Shown here: positions 11,903 to 24,076 of the stretch, piece after piece
Position numbering within the stretch: position 1 is the stretch's first letter
How the letters are laid out: every line of letters begins with the position of its first letter
Source of the DNA: Cerrena zonata
Lineage: Eukaryota; Basidiomycota; Agaricomycetes; Polyporales; Cerrenaceae
Reading direction: 5' to 3'
Length of the DNA stretch: 64,000 nt
Assembly (NCBI GenBank): GCA_038087015.1
Contig: JASBNA010000011.1
Location: 62,001-126,000, forward strand
Translations under genes and position numbers: made by a program
The notes under the pieces: generated by a model
Seen by the model: only the letters and a program-made list of their open reading frames with translations
What the model was told of the DNA's origin: nothing
The model's database searches: none

Positions 11903-12340
11903 TATGATACTACTAGAAACAATCGCGGTTGTGTGTGTCGGAGGGTCGGAGTGATCAGTGGCGAAAGTGGTTGCTCGTCAAACGTGGGCGCTCTGCAACG
12001 TCCTGTATTGGACACCCACAGCATAAGCGAGTCGGTTGTCACTGCAATACATATACACCTCAAATTGGACACACATGTCGCCCCTATGTTTGTGCTGTTG
12101 GTGCGTATGTGATGATATTGCTTTTGAAATTCATTTTACTTTGCAGGATAGGAACAAACTGGCTAACACTGTCCAGGGCTGCTTCAACGGGCGCTTCCCT
12201 CAATGACTCGTTCATATTCCATTTGAATAGAGTCTCGGGATGCTTATGTGGGGTTCCTGACTTTCTCCCCATTCCTTGCGCCCATATAACCACCACAAAC
12301 TTTCCTTAGAGTCCTACATACCACTTAGATCGTCACTATC
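11903..12340. promoter_or_regulatory. Shared divergent promoter region
   Basis: 438 bp between the two divergent starts at 11902 (minus) and 12341 (plus). Both genes presumably draw promoters from it. I see no strong motif; the segment just before 12341 is pyrimidine-rich (CACTTAGATCGTCACTATC), typical of fungal transcription starts. Confidence 0.4.
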
Positions 12341-13583
12341 ATGAACTCCACCATCGCAGGCTACGCCGCAGACGCTCTCAAGAGCTTATCAACCGAACAA
12401 CTTGATTTCGTCCGCCAACTTCCCAAAGCAGAGCTTCACGCTCATCTCAACGGATGTATCCCCATCAAGACACTCCGAGAACTAGCTCAAGAACGTCTCA
12501 GCAATTCCCGTACTCTACCTGCCGAGATCCAGCCATTAATCGAACGCCTCCAAGATGGTGTCGTCCTGAACGAAATCCATGATTTCTTCGGACTCTTTCC
12601 TGCCATATATGCCCTCACTTCGTCTCCACAAACTCTGGCCGTAGCGGCTAAAGCAGTCTTGACGTCTTTCTTAGAACTTTCGGATGATAATGGCGGATTT
12701 TCCCCAAGCGGCGTATCTAGAGCTTCGTTCGACTCCTCGTGAAACACCCGAAATGAGTCGGATGGAGTATATCAAGGCAGTTTTGGATGAAGTGGAGAAA
12801 TACCCTTCTGAGAGAGCTGCTTTGATTGTGAGCTTGGATAGACGGATGAGGCGAGGATGTGGCTAGGGAATGTGTGAATTGTGCCATTGAGTTAAAGAAG
12901 GCTGGAAGAAGGGTAGTTGGTGTAGATCTATGTGGTGATCCTTTGGTGAGCTCAGACCTTAGAATTCAGGCCGAGGGAAATATGTATTGACCGAAACCCA
13001 CAGGCTGGCAACATGGAAGAGTTTACTGCACACTACAACCTAGCCAAAGAAGCCGGACTCGGAGTAACACTTCACATTGCGGAGGTATGTATTTTAGAAT
13101 ATTATCTAAGAGACTTTACCACACCCAATACCTTTGTGTTTCCAGACTAAGGAGAATCCAGTCGAGGACACCCTCAAGTTACTTTCGTTCAATCCAGATC
13201 GCTTGGGACATGCTACTTTCCTCGACAGCCGCCCAGAAAGATTTTGTCTGCACCAGTAAAATTGGCGTAGAAATCTGTTTATCTTCGAACTTACTTTGCA
13301 AAACCAGCCGCTAGCCTAGAGGAACACCACATCGGTCACTACTTAAAGCATAACCATCCTATTGCTATCTGCGTAAGCATTTAGCCTTCTCACCTCGAGA
13401 CTGGGAATCGTGAACTGAATGCATATTTGTTACAGACTGATGATACCTTTGCCGTTCCGCAACTCTCTTGTTGGTGAGTACGCCCTACTTGTGGCGAGTG
13501 CACCTTTGGGCTTGGCTCTGTCCAACGAAGATGTTGAGCGTATTGCTCAAATGGGGATGGAGTGTCGTTTCAAGGGTGTGTAA
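12341..13583 (+). pseudogene. ADAL: Adenosine-deaminase-like (ADAL/N6-methyl-AMP deaminase type) gene with five frameshifts
   Basis: Starts MNSTIAGYAADALKSLSTEQ and carries the metal-binding signature PKAELHAHLNGC. Further family blocks follow: AAYLELRSTPRETPEMSR, VSLDRR, RRVVGVDLCGDP, GLGVTLHIAE, NPDRLGHATFLDSR, GVEICLSSNLLCKT, HNHPIAICTDD and FRNSLVGEYALL, ending MGMECRFKGV at the stop 13581-13583. Three introns keep normal GT-AG ends (after GDPL, after HIAE and before TDD). The frame shifts by one base at five places: 12698-12705, 12850-12851, 13242-13245, 13300-13306 and 13448-13450. Each is explained by one extra base, mostly in short homopolymers. Active-site blocks are otherwise intact. 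It is either a young pseudogene or a poorly called stretch of assembly. Function of intact homologues: deamination of N6-substituted AMP or adenosine-type substrates in the cytosol. Confidence 0.8.
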
Positions 13584-13919
13584 ATATCCGTAGAAATATC
13601 TTTATTGCAAGTGCTTGTCGATTAGAAATATGAGATAGATAACCACCACTCACCATAAAACCACTTCTCCTATTGTATCATGACAGTGATACGCTATACC
13701 AAGTTTCAGAGACACTCAACGCAGATACATTCCTTCAAAATAATGCTATTAGACTATTGAAAATCGTCCAGGATATAAAAAAGCGTAAATCGGATGAAAG
13801 AAAAATGTAGAGGAAGGAAATGCAGGGGTCAGGGTCACTACGTGAAATGCAATGTAACGTTCCAGAATGGACTGTAGTAGAGAACATCCAGACTCTACGA
13901 CAGTCAAATGGTCTTATCA
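13584..13919. other. Convergent 3' intergenic
   Basis: 336 bp between the stops of the ADAL-like gene (plus) and CHS7 (minus). It should hold both 3' ends; AT-rich words such as AATAAAAC/ATAAAAAAG occur. No gene seen. Confidence 0.4.
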
Positions 13920-15235
13920 TTAGTACCCTGTAGGATATCCTCCCCGACCACCTTGGTAAAGTTGCTTCCCACTGACGCCACCCACAAGACTTGCTGGTGC
14001 GCCACCGTGGTAACTGCTGTGATTGTCTTCTTCTGGGTAATCTGATCCTGCCAGTAGTGGATCCTTGACTTCCCATACTGTAGCCTTGGAGCCGACCGAG
14101 AACTCAAGATCCTCGCGCTGGATAAAAGGTATTTGGTTCATATTTCGGTACGCATAAAAATAAAAAAGAATGGACGTACGGTGATGGAGTCCCAGTATTT
14201 ATAGACCATCATGACACTCAGGAGCATGCAGAGCGTGAAGAAGAACAGGCCGTCGATATAGTGCTTAATCGCGTCGCAAATGGTCACGCTGAACGCGAAC
14301 AAGATGACTTGGGCAATTGTGAAGAATGCAGTTCCGAAAATGATATCACCGATGGGCCATCGGTCTTCGAGTGTTCGGAAGACAAGGATAAGCTGCGAGA
14401 CAATGTAGATGACGGTGCAAACGAGCGGCCAGAGAATGTAGATAATCCAAAGACCGATCGGTTTGGTGTAATCGAACCCGGCGAGCTTCTTGAAGGTGGC
14501 AATGGAGACGAAGAGGGAAACACCGAAGACTACAAAGCAAGTTATCCGAAGGAACTATTATATGTCCCGGTTAGGAGGAGTTAGAATGGTGAAAGAAATA
14601 TCGGACGTACCCAGAGGGACAGAGGAGTGCCATCCTCAGCAAATTGGAAACCGACAAAACCATTGATGAGGATACAGCAATATGTCGCTGCTACTAGACC
14701 TGTGTATATCGCCGCAAACCACTGTACGCGAATTATGTCACCAACCCATTTCACAATAAAAGCATGATTCGGTAAGCGAACTTACTGGATAGCTAACGTT
14801 TGCCGTTGGAATGATGCCGGAGTCGAGGAAGATGGCGAGCAGTTCGATTAAGGCGTAAAGGTAGAAGAACATGATGATTTCCTTCCGTCCTATATCATGC
14901 GCGTGAGAACCTGTCGTATAAGGTGTGGAGTAACGGAATGTCTACGTACCAACCGCTGTGTATTTACTACGAATATGGAAGATCATAATAGCGGTCATAA
15001 CGATTGCGACGATGTGTACGAAGCATGTTGCTTGAGAAGAAAAACAGAGTTGAATGTTTCGACGAAGAAGCAAGGTAACAGACGACGCACATGGTTGGAA
15101 CAACAGGGTACCGGCAATCTCTACATTTCTGCTGTAGCAGGAAGGCTCGATGCCTTGATCAGTCCCAACGAGAGGACATATGACAAGGGCAGCAGTCTGG
15201 CAGATGCTATCGAAAGAGCCAAACTTGAATCCCAT
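13920..15235 (-). CDS. CHS7: Chitin synthase export chaperone
   Basis: Start at 15235 ([12 protein letters not shown]), stop at 13920; about six exons. Conserved blocks of the CHS7 family are visible: [20 protein letters not shown] near the N-terminus, then hydrophobic spans [97 protein letters not shown] and [20 protein letters not shown], followed by [20 protein letters not shown] and a soluble tail rich in Gly/Tyr ([20 protein letters not shown]). About seven membrane spans fit the family. Known homologues sit in the ER membrane and let chitin synthase leave the ER, so this gene serves cell-wall synthesis. No frameshift is needed in this gene, in contrast to its left neighbour. Confidence 0.93.
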
Positions 15236-18200
15236 GGCGGGAGGAATTTATATGTGAAACGAGAGACGGCAGGCAGAGTGTTGATGGTGGTGGTTGGAAA
15301 GACGATGACCAGGGAAGTGAAAGAGAGACAGCTACGAGTCGTGAAGGCGGGGATATGTGCAGAGGATGGGAAAGGCCCTGGGCCCAGCGTTGAGAGTGAA
15401 GAGCTCCTCGTCCTCGTTGACAACTGCTTTCAGCCATGTCACACCACGTCGGGGTCACGCAGTCACGAAACAATCACACCTGCTATTCCTAGCACAACGC
15501 CTTGCTCTTGCTCTGCTCACATCCTGCAATCACGAACTAGCGTCCTGCATACTAGTATAGCAGCTTGGCCACCGGAATGTCTTTGTACAAGCTCGGAAGT
15601 CGTACTTCCAGGAATGGACCGACGTTCTGTTGTACTGCCAGAGCTCTTGATCTTCTACCTCCAATATGACAAGGCATGTTCGAAACATATACCCTGGACT
15701 ATATGTGTTTCATCATTCACTATGTCAATCTTCCTCATCTACTCAATTCTCCTTTCATCGAATTGAAGCTCTTCCGTGGTACCGAATTATGGCGCTCAGT
15801 CTTGTGTCGATCGACATAATGACCAACGAACTACAGGCTTCACAATTGTGCCATTATTGTCGGGTTGGCAACTACAGCCTTTCGGTGATAAGATTATAGT
15901 TTCTTCATCCCTCAGCTGGGCAGTTCCCAGGTACGTCGGGCTCCTCTCTCCTCACCGAGGAATGACAACAACACCTCGCACTGGCCATATTCTCACAGGA
16001 CAAAGTGCCTCCTTTCAACTCCATCTTCCATTGTAATCTCTCGTTGCAAGGTATCTGGTAATCTTGTTCGCAGAGGCGTCAGCTCCTCTGACATTTGTTA
16101 TTGTCTAGAAGCTACCTGGCACCAGACTCCTGAACGTTACCAAACTCGGCCGGAACTGTGAATTTGGAATGCAATACGTCGATAAGGTGTCCTGCCCGCA
16201 GTCACCGATCTCCTTACCTCGAACTTTCTTTATTTCACGTATCTGATGAAATGAATCTTGCAAAGGAATCAGACGACTCCTGAGCTCTCCTGAGATTCTC
16301 TATACTCGAACCCGGTCTTGCCGACGATTTTTCTTGGGCTATAGGCTTGTCGCTCTGGAATTTACAATGCCCTTGCCTATTTTTGAGGTATATCCATACT
16401 TGCTGCATCCGGTACAGGTCGTACCTGAAAATACTAACCCGTAGCTTCGGGGTTTTTCCTCGGATGTCTATCCTTTTGCCTTCAAAAGTCTCCCCATTGT
16501 ACACCTTTGCAGCCGCCGGGTCGTTTCGAGCCGTCCCTACCGCATGCTTGTGCTTGGAATATCCATTTCAACAGGACCCAAATTTATTTACGAAGTCTAA
16601 TTGTCAGCACGAGTTCTGTTTAAAGTACTGCCTTCCCTTCAAGTGGCGTTAGTGTACCTTACTCCAGTAAGGTCACTCAAATTTCAGATGGGAGGATTGT
16701 ATCTTCCACGACACTAATATAACAAAAAGTCTCTATTATGGTTTTCCATCATCACCTGCGCGGATCCACCGCTACTGCTGCCATCGAGGTACGGCTCTTC
16801 GTTGCGGTGCTAATTGTTTTTTTTTTGCTCTTCGGCTTCAACTTTAGTGTCCACTTCCACATTGTCCAATTACTCTGGACCTATGCTTATGACGACAAGA
16901 TACAAGACCATCTGTGGCTTCCCGATCGCCATAAAAATTGATCGCAGTAAGGAGCTGTTATACAGAGATGGAGACGTCATCATTTTCTTACCGTAAGGTT
17001 ATTGAAGCGACATCTACCATCCCGAGAATGCCGGATAGCCTACCAACCAACCTCAGCTCCTATTTCGGCGGTTTTGTTTTTGATTGTGAGTCCCCCCCCC
17101 TTTCGCATACTCACCTTGCCGGTCCCGATCAGCCGCCCGACGGTGCTTTTTCTTGTTCGATGTGGGAATCATATTGCAGCGGAACGTGGCGAAGTAGCCT
17201 CCTGTGTAATTAGTAATGCGATAAATAAAAATTATTATGGCTGGGGAAAACGCATTTTGAGTAAACTCCTTGCCCCTCGGAGCCTCGTGTCTTCCGTTCC
17301 GCTGAGATAAGTAGATGACGATCTAGTGCTGGTGTTTGATCTTAGTGGTGGTGCATTGACCGGGATGATGTAGATCAGCTTGGCTCCATCATAGGATGTA
17401 TTTTTCCCGTTGGACACAAATGAAAAAGAAGAAGGAATTCTCTTTCTAGCCTTTTCTGCGTCTATACTTTTACATCTTTCATCCGTACATCGGTATCCAG
17501 TGTGCTAAATGTGTAAGTTTCTCCATTATGCTGGGTTCGTATATAGCAACCGGTCAACTGACCCACAGAAAAACACCGAATGAATGGCGTTCAATTGGAC
17601 ACCTTATGCGAGAGAGGACTCCATCAGTATCAACCTTTCCATCCTTAGGCACTTACTTACGATTGACGAATGACGAGGCGCTATACGCGGGTAGCTATCG
17701 ATGTATACCCAATTGCCATTTCCTCTGACTCAGAGTTTGAAGGCCTTGGGTGCAGTACATGGGCTAGAATTACATGGTAGCCTCATGTCAACTACCGGCA
17801 CCAACTCACCGTGGTCTGATTATTCGTGGACAGAACGGTTGAGAATAACACAGAACGTTCGCTAGGGGGCAGTGACGTTGGTGGGTTATGGAGGAGCTCG
17901 GTGTTATTTCGCATAATAGCTTCATTCACACATACTTTCCGAGTTTAAAAACTTGGCCTTTTTTATCCTCGCCGTCTTCGGATTCGGGAGTTGACGACAG
18001 GCAAGACTCGAGTCGAACGGGGCGAGCCAGAAGGAAATTTGCAAGTCGGTTATACTTATGATATATTGTTGAAGGTCGCCACGATGGGTGGTGGTGTTTA
18101 CGCGATGGTTTGACTCTTTTTTTCACCACGAAGGTCCGCCTTCCGTTTCATAGCACTACGAAATAGGATGTCGTTTAGGAAGAGAGTTCGTAAAGCGTTC

Positions 18201-20762
18201 CACGTAGGTATGAATTTTTTCCTTGCTAAGATGGCGGTTTCGGGAGGGATTGATCGAGACCACACCATCACCAGCGTTGAATGCACGCAGTAAAACTGCC
18301 CCTAAAGGTGGTCACCAATTGCAACCCGCCGGCACATTTGGTGCCACAAGTACTAGTCTCTGATTTACGCCGTCGAAAATGTTGAAAAACCCCTATTTCG
18401 GTAGGCTCTCTCAGGCAGTGCCTGACGCTTTGCAGATTCTAAAGTCCGCAAAAGTTAATCAGACGCCGCGGCAAGACCTCCTTGCTGACAAGCCAGCGCT
18501 GTTCGAAGCTAGATCCAACTGGATTAAAACCTAAGTCCTGTACATACGAAACACGGTTCCTGTTCGTGTGCATGGTTGTATTTGGGGAAGGAGACGCAGC
18601 GCCCTCGTTTGGGAACATACGCCACTTGGAACAAATGACAACAGATTTCGGACTAAGTATAAAGTAATCGCCAATTTCACATGAACACCTGTCTTTCCTT
18701 CCCGGTTCGGGAGCCTGAGGGGCCAAGCCACAATGCTCGAATCTGAGAGGTTGGTGAGTGGCAGGGAATTGAACGTTATTTGATGCTGGAACTCAGGTGT
18801 GCCACGTTTAATGAAGTGGTACTAAGGGGCCAGAATAGTACTGGACCCCGTTGAAATGCTCACCGGGATACGTAAAAGTTGTGAAAGACTCTCCCAGTAT
18901 GTGTCACTTCGCTGCACCGAACACCGACAACTGGTATTGTTCGGCCAGTTCCTTAGCTTCAAGAACGCCGTGCATTATTCCTGTACGTACCGGGTATCGT
19001 GACGTGACTACGGATCAATATCGCAATAGAAGATAAATATCCATTATTCTGAAATGTTGGCTACGACAGGTCACCCTTTATTAGCTTTATGATTGTTATA
19101 CTGGGATATGATTATGACCACGCCGCTGTTAGGAATTGAACGGTTTTCCCTCGATGAAGGTCGGTACTTGTGAGGCTAATGAACCTTCCGCCAACAGTCG
19201 TGCCAAATACTTACCCGGTTCGCTATTGCTAATATACAGGGGGATCTCGTAAGAATTCGCAACGGCTTGGTTTCTATTCGAGAAGGAAAACGTATCTGGA
19301 TGTGGGTCAACTTTAAAAGGCGGATATTACTTTCCAGGTCAACCGAAAGAGTGGCGATATAAGAGGGCCACATACACACGTGTTCGGAATCATGCAGGAA
19401 CCTGCTTAGCTCAACACGTCTTGTCAGAAACTGAGAACAGGACCCTTCGTCTGGTGATTAACTGTAAAACAACCCGAGTAAGCGCAAGTCGCTTGGATGT
19501 TTCACAGGTCAGTAGTTCCAAGGATTGTATGACTCGAACCAGAGCTTACCAGTCTATGATATATGTCATGATGCGACATCCAAACTGACATGAGGAGAGC
19601 TCATGTGGGCTGTAGTAACTGTGGGTCGGAGAAACCATTTCAGAGAAATCATGACCTGACGTGTGTTGCGCTTCAAAGATGTAAGACCGGGCGTTCAATA
19701 TTTTGTCTCATTTCACGAAGGTGGTTCGAGCGGTCTAAGGACGCATGGGAAGGGCATTCCGTGTTTGGACTCGTCAGAGGACTCGCTACTGTATTTGATC
19801 CAATGTTCCTGTCGAGAAGATTAAAAATTGGCTAAGCTCGGTAGTGCTGTGCCAACGGAGTCTAGATTGAGATGTCTAATCGTTCAAGTCCTGGCCGGCA
19901 TCATCCATAGCAATGCTATGACCACGGTCTGATAGAAAGCAAATGGTTAAGGTTAGGTTGGTTACTTTAATAGTAGAGGTCCGGACGGCGGAGACAGAGA
20001 TATGACCCTAGCTGACTTTGCAAGCGTAGGCGACTATCATTCAGCATTCTTCCTTGACGGCGTAGCCGGAGGTCTATCAAAGGTGGGAAGGGCATTTTGT
20101 TAATAGAAACCAAGGAGACCCTTGTTGCGCCGAGAGAGAGGCGCGCGGCGAGGCTAAGTTGAGCTAATGAAGAGCCTGTAGCCACAAAGTGGAAGTGAAC
20201 AGTAAATCATAGTTGGATTGATGAGAACAGGCAAGCATGGGAGCCAAATGGCGACAGAGGCGAAAGTTTGAGTTCAAGTGGGGAAGTCGGAAGGCAGTAA
20301 TTGAGCGCGAACGTCCTGGTGGGGGGTAGGACTGGACTGCCTCCATGAGAGACATTTTCCGAGTTTCTTGAGATCTTTGATGTGTGTAGATGAGACGTCG
20401 AATGCCAATACATTCAGTGTTCACATCTGGCTCCATAACAAAGAGAACCGCGAAGTAAGCTTGCTTCTAAGTTACATCAGGGGAAGTCCCAACGGCTACC
20501 TGGAACGTCCCGAAGAACACAAGCAAGTCGCCATCGAGTGTGCGAGATCCGTTCATATTGCCAGATGTCGAATATGCTGGCGAACGGGGAGGGCCTTTCG
20601 TCACTCCACCATGCCGGCTGCTGTGAAGGCCGTTCTGCTGCCCGCCTAGCAGTGAAACCAGGTCGGCACTTACCACTGTTCTATGGAAGAGGTAACCATT
20701 CTGTGATTCGGACACAATACTCATAGGGCGCCATAGAGTTTGACATGCCTCATTATAGGAGG
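15236..20762. other. Gene-poor region of 5.5 kb
   Basis: No frame here shows a known domain and I could not chain exons. Stop codons are dense in all six frames except for scattered short frames. A small hairpin (16652-16676) is the only clear structure. No reverse-transcriptase, integrase or transposase motif was seen, so if old transposons are present they are decayed beyond recognition by eye. Confidence 0.45.
16652..16676. repeat. Short perfect hairpin
   Basis: ACCTTACT at 16656-16663 pairs with AGTAAGGT at 16666-16673 around a two-base loop. Outside it, GTG (16652-16654) and CAC (16674-16676) extend the stem with one bulged T. It lies in gene-poor DNA just downstream of a pyrimidine-rich segment. 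Could be a chance palindrome or a transposon end. Confidence 0.4.
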
Positions 20763-21730
20763 TTATCTGGCGTTCAATACCCACTGGCATATCAAACGAA
20801 GAGCCCAAAGAGGCGAAGTGATTTCCATATTGAGCGCTTTTGGGGAGTGGAGATTAAGGTTCGGCCGGAGAGAGCTAGGCCGATTCCGGGGGCGGACCAC
20901 AGGAGCCAACAAGAGGCTCTGAAACCGCATGCTGGATTGGTCAAGGAACGGGTGATCGGGTTTGGTAAGTGCTGTAAAACGGCAGGAGGCACTGGCAGAG
21001 GAGGCGAATCGAGCTAGATTATTGTGCGAGAGAAAGGCGAGCGCAGAGGGCGACGGGGCAGATTCTGATGTGTTCGATGGCACCAAGACCTACGAGCTGG
21101 AAGCGCAAGCAGCAGTGCGAGACAAGGACAAGGAGAACGCCACAGTGAGAGCACATGCCAGGCCGTCAGTGCAAATCAGCCCAAGGGGCCGTGTAAAATC
21201 GAACGGGTGGTGGATTCTTGGGAGTGAAGTCAGCGTTGACGCGGACGGAAACGAAGGGATCATCGATCAATGCAAAAGTGGTAACGAGGTACCGGAGGGA
21301 GGCCATATCGGGGAGAGCAAAATGAGCATTCAATTTGTCGACAGCAAAAGGCAATTGATTTTGGAGGATGTATTTCTCGGAAAATGCGGGGGTGCTTGCC
21401 ATGTATGGCGCGTGGGAGGGGCGTATGTAAGCAGAGGCTGCCTATTCTGGGGCGGGAGGGCTGGGAGCGAGGGGGAATCCCTGGGGAATCCCCCCGCCGA
21501 GGAGCCGTGGGGGGCGGAGATTGAAGAGAATGGAGTATTTTTGAGGAAAAGATGGGGACAAAAGGAGAGTGGGCGAGGTTCGGCGGCGGGGGATCTGGCG
21601 GGGGGAGATCAGGATCTGCATCTGGACGATGTTTTTCATATGCTGGATTGGGCATCTGCATCTGGACGAGGATGAAGTGGTGGGATTGCCGTCCGGGCGT
21701 CTTGCAATTCCGCTACGGTGTTTCGACAAC
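20763..21730. other. GC-rich block open on both strands
   Basis: GC content rises clearly compared with the flanks, and long frames are open on both strands. One runs 714 bases on plus (20962-21675, no ATG at its start). Several run on minus, including an ATG frame at 21166-21402 (MASTPAFSEKYILQNQLPFA) whose codons look natural for this genome. I recognise no domain on either strand. A 16-base direct repeat (ATCTGCATCTGGACGA) lies at 21614-21629 and 21654-21669. This may be an exon of an unknown minus-strand gene divergent from the cyclin, or only GC-rich promoter DNA. Confidence 0.3.
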
Positions 21731-21924
21731 GTCCACCGAATCCGAGTCGATGTCTCTTCGTTGTCCGCAGGCTTCCCCTAAGCGGTCATTTTCGCCAATT
21801 TCCTCTTTTTGCCGCTACCAGGGCCCGGCCCCTTTGAGATGATCTTCCAACTTCATAAAGTATCCTCCATCTTCTCGCCATGTCTTTCTTTCTCCGATCC
21901 TAAAATCCCTCGCAAAAACATACC

Positions 21925-24076
21925 ATGGCCGTCTGCACTCCTCCTCATACCCCGCCTTCTTATACAATGAACAATACTCTACCGCACCTTCCTATTCACC
22001 TCCTTTCGACTTGGTCAGAGTGGCGTCCCGCAGAGTCCCAGTTCCCTCCTTCGCCGCCTCAGTCCACAATGACACAGAAGCTTCGCCGCATTCAACCTGA
22101 AGAGCCTTGCTCACAACTGCATCCCACTCTTCCACCCATTACGCACTTTGATCGCCGTTTGTCGCGTCAGCACTCACCTAGTGGGTCGCGTTTCATTAGT
22201 GTAAACGCGTCGCGTGCTGACCCCTCTGTAGTCACTCCTCCTCAGAACGATGACTCTGCTCAATGGCATACATACGGTCAGGCAGAGTTGAAACTGCCTC
22301 CAATACAAGCCATTCCTGAGCCTGTAGATCTATACTCGCCGACGCACTCAACCGACTACAATGACGATGCTCAGATGCTGTCCCCGCCGCCACCTGCGCC
22401 GGCACTTGACTGGCTAGAAACTTCGACTCAACGATCATTTAACTTCATTGCAGAGAAAGTCTGCGAGATGGTCTGCTATCTGTGGTTCTCTAGCCTTTCT
22501 CAGACATCGTCATCGTCACCGCAGGCATCGAAACGCTGCAGACAGTCGGAAGATTCTACATTTTTCCCAAAGCCGAACTCTTCTACCGCTACTCTTCAAT
22601 TTGCAGTTTCTCCTGCTTTCACCCGCTTCATGCAAAAGCTCCTTGAAACGACTCAAGTCTCGCAATCTGTCATTGTGCTTTCGTTACGCTACATCTACCG
22701 TTTGAAGGAGTGTAACCGCTTTACACATGGTCATGCAGGGAGCGAATACCGAGTTGCCGTCGCCGCATTAATGCTCGCCAACAAGTTCGTCGACGAGTAA
22801 GTTGCAATTTAATGATATTATATCACCCTACTAAGTACTTATTTTGAAATTTAGCAACACGTACACCAACAAGACTTGGTCAGAAGTTTCAGGTATCTCA
22901 TTGGAAGAGTTGAACAAAATGGAGCGTGAATTCCTCATGGGAATTGATTTTTCGCTCTATGTGGACGAGCCAACCTATTATTCATGGGTGAACCTCTTGA
23001 AGGGTCTCGTACTGGCGAAGGAGAAGGACTCCCGACAATGGCACCGTTCTCGCACCAGAGGCAGGTGCGCTCGTCCTCGCTTGGCTACATCACATTTAGG
23101 CAGCCGCGGTCGTCCATACCAGCAAAGAGCGCGTTCGATTTCCCCTAGTCGCTCGACTGCGTCGTATGCTTATTCCGTTCCGCCTCCCGTTCATCCTGCA
23201 CCGATATCCCGTCAGGAGAGCGAATATTCCACGCCGCCTCGTTCCGGTTCCAAACGTTCTGCAAGTGACGCATTTTCGCCTACTTCCGCTACCTTCCCTC
23301 CTATCAAACCTGCGAAGCGACCCATGGGACTCTCGCTCCAGATACCCGAACTTACTCATACCGGTCCATCAACGGCAAGCTCCATGTCACCCTCAGAACC
23401 TCTGCAATCATTCTCCAAGATGTCTTTGGGAGCGTCCCCGGCCGTCGTTCGCCCGAACGGAACACAGCGAGGTTACAACAGTCCAGCACCTTCTGCTCTT
23501 CCGCCGTATGCATCCGTCGTCGGCCAAGATCAGGTTCCTCAAACGCTTGTCACTGCATACCGAGCGGATGATCGTAATCCTTATGCAGTGCCTCAGGTAA
23601 GCTTCTATATTTTTTCTCATTGTCAACTACAGCATCATTAACATGAATTATAGCAACTTTATTTCTACTCCTTGGCCGGATCACCTCTGGACGAAGATGA
23701 GGAGAGCAAGTTCCGCAAGGCGCGGCTAAGATATCATCCCGCACCTCCTCCGTCGATGTATGTTCCACCCCCTCCGCAACCGGCTATGCCGATGGTTGTG
23801 CAGTCAGCAACAGCAAGCCCACACGACATTCACTCAAACGTACCTCCTATCACGTTACCTCATTTTTCAGAAGGTTTCTGGAATTGTCCCCATCCCACTG
23901 CGCCGCCCATTCCATCTCAGTCCCAGACCTACCGATACCCAGTACAGCCGCCTCAGAGTGAAGGCTCTGTAACGGCTGCACCGTTTGCCAACGCTGGACC
24001 GCCCGGCATCCAGTTCTACGCTAATAACGTACATCTCACACCCGAACAATACTGGCCGAGAGCTCGTCAACTATAA
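21925..24076 (+). CDS. Pcl/PHO80-type cyclin
   Basis: Three exons with checked phase: 21925-22796, 22855-23596 and 23654-24076; 678 residues. The cyclin fold spans about residues 215-355: SPAFTRFMQKLLETTQVSQS, VIVLSLRYIYRLKECN, SEYRVAVAALMLANKFVDD, NTYTNKTWSEVSGISLEELN and MEREFLMGIDFSLYVDEPTY. The KFxDDNTYTNKTWSEVSG signature is typical of Pcl-type cyclins, which partner the Pho85/Cdk5-like kinase and link nutrient state to cell-cycle and polarity control. The N-terminal 200 residues and the C-terminal 300 residues are Pro/Ser-rich and disordered, with TPP and SP sites. Which Pcl subgroup (Pcl1/2 or Clg1-like) cannot be told by eye. The first intron splits the DD codon of the signature, as is common in fungal homologues. 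Confidence 0.9.

Noticed and set aside
12820..12868. Possible 40-bp intron (GTGAGC to GCTAG) that would explain one ADAL frame change
   Set aside because: It would remove the conserved SLDRR block, which is part of the family, so a single-base indel is the better explanation.
14897..15766. Long plus-strand frame of 289 codons
   Set aside because: It overlaps the 5' exons of CHS7 in antisense; CHS7 has clear family blocks and splice sites there, and the plus product shows no domain.
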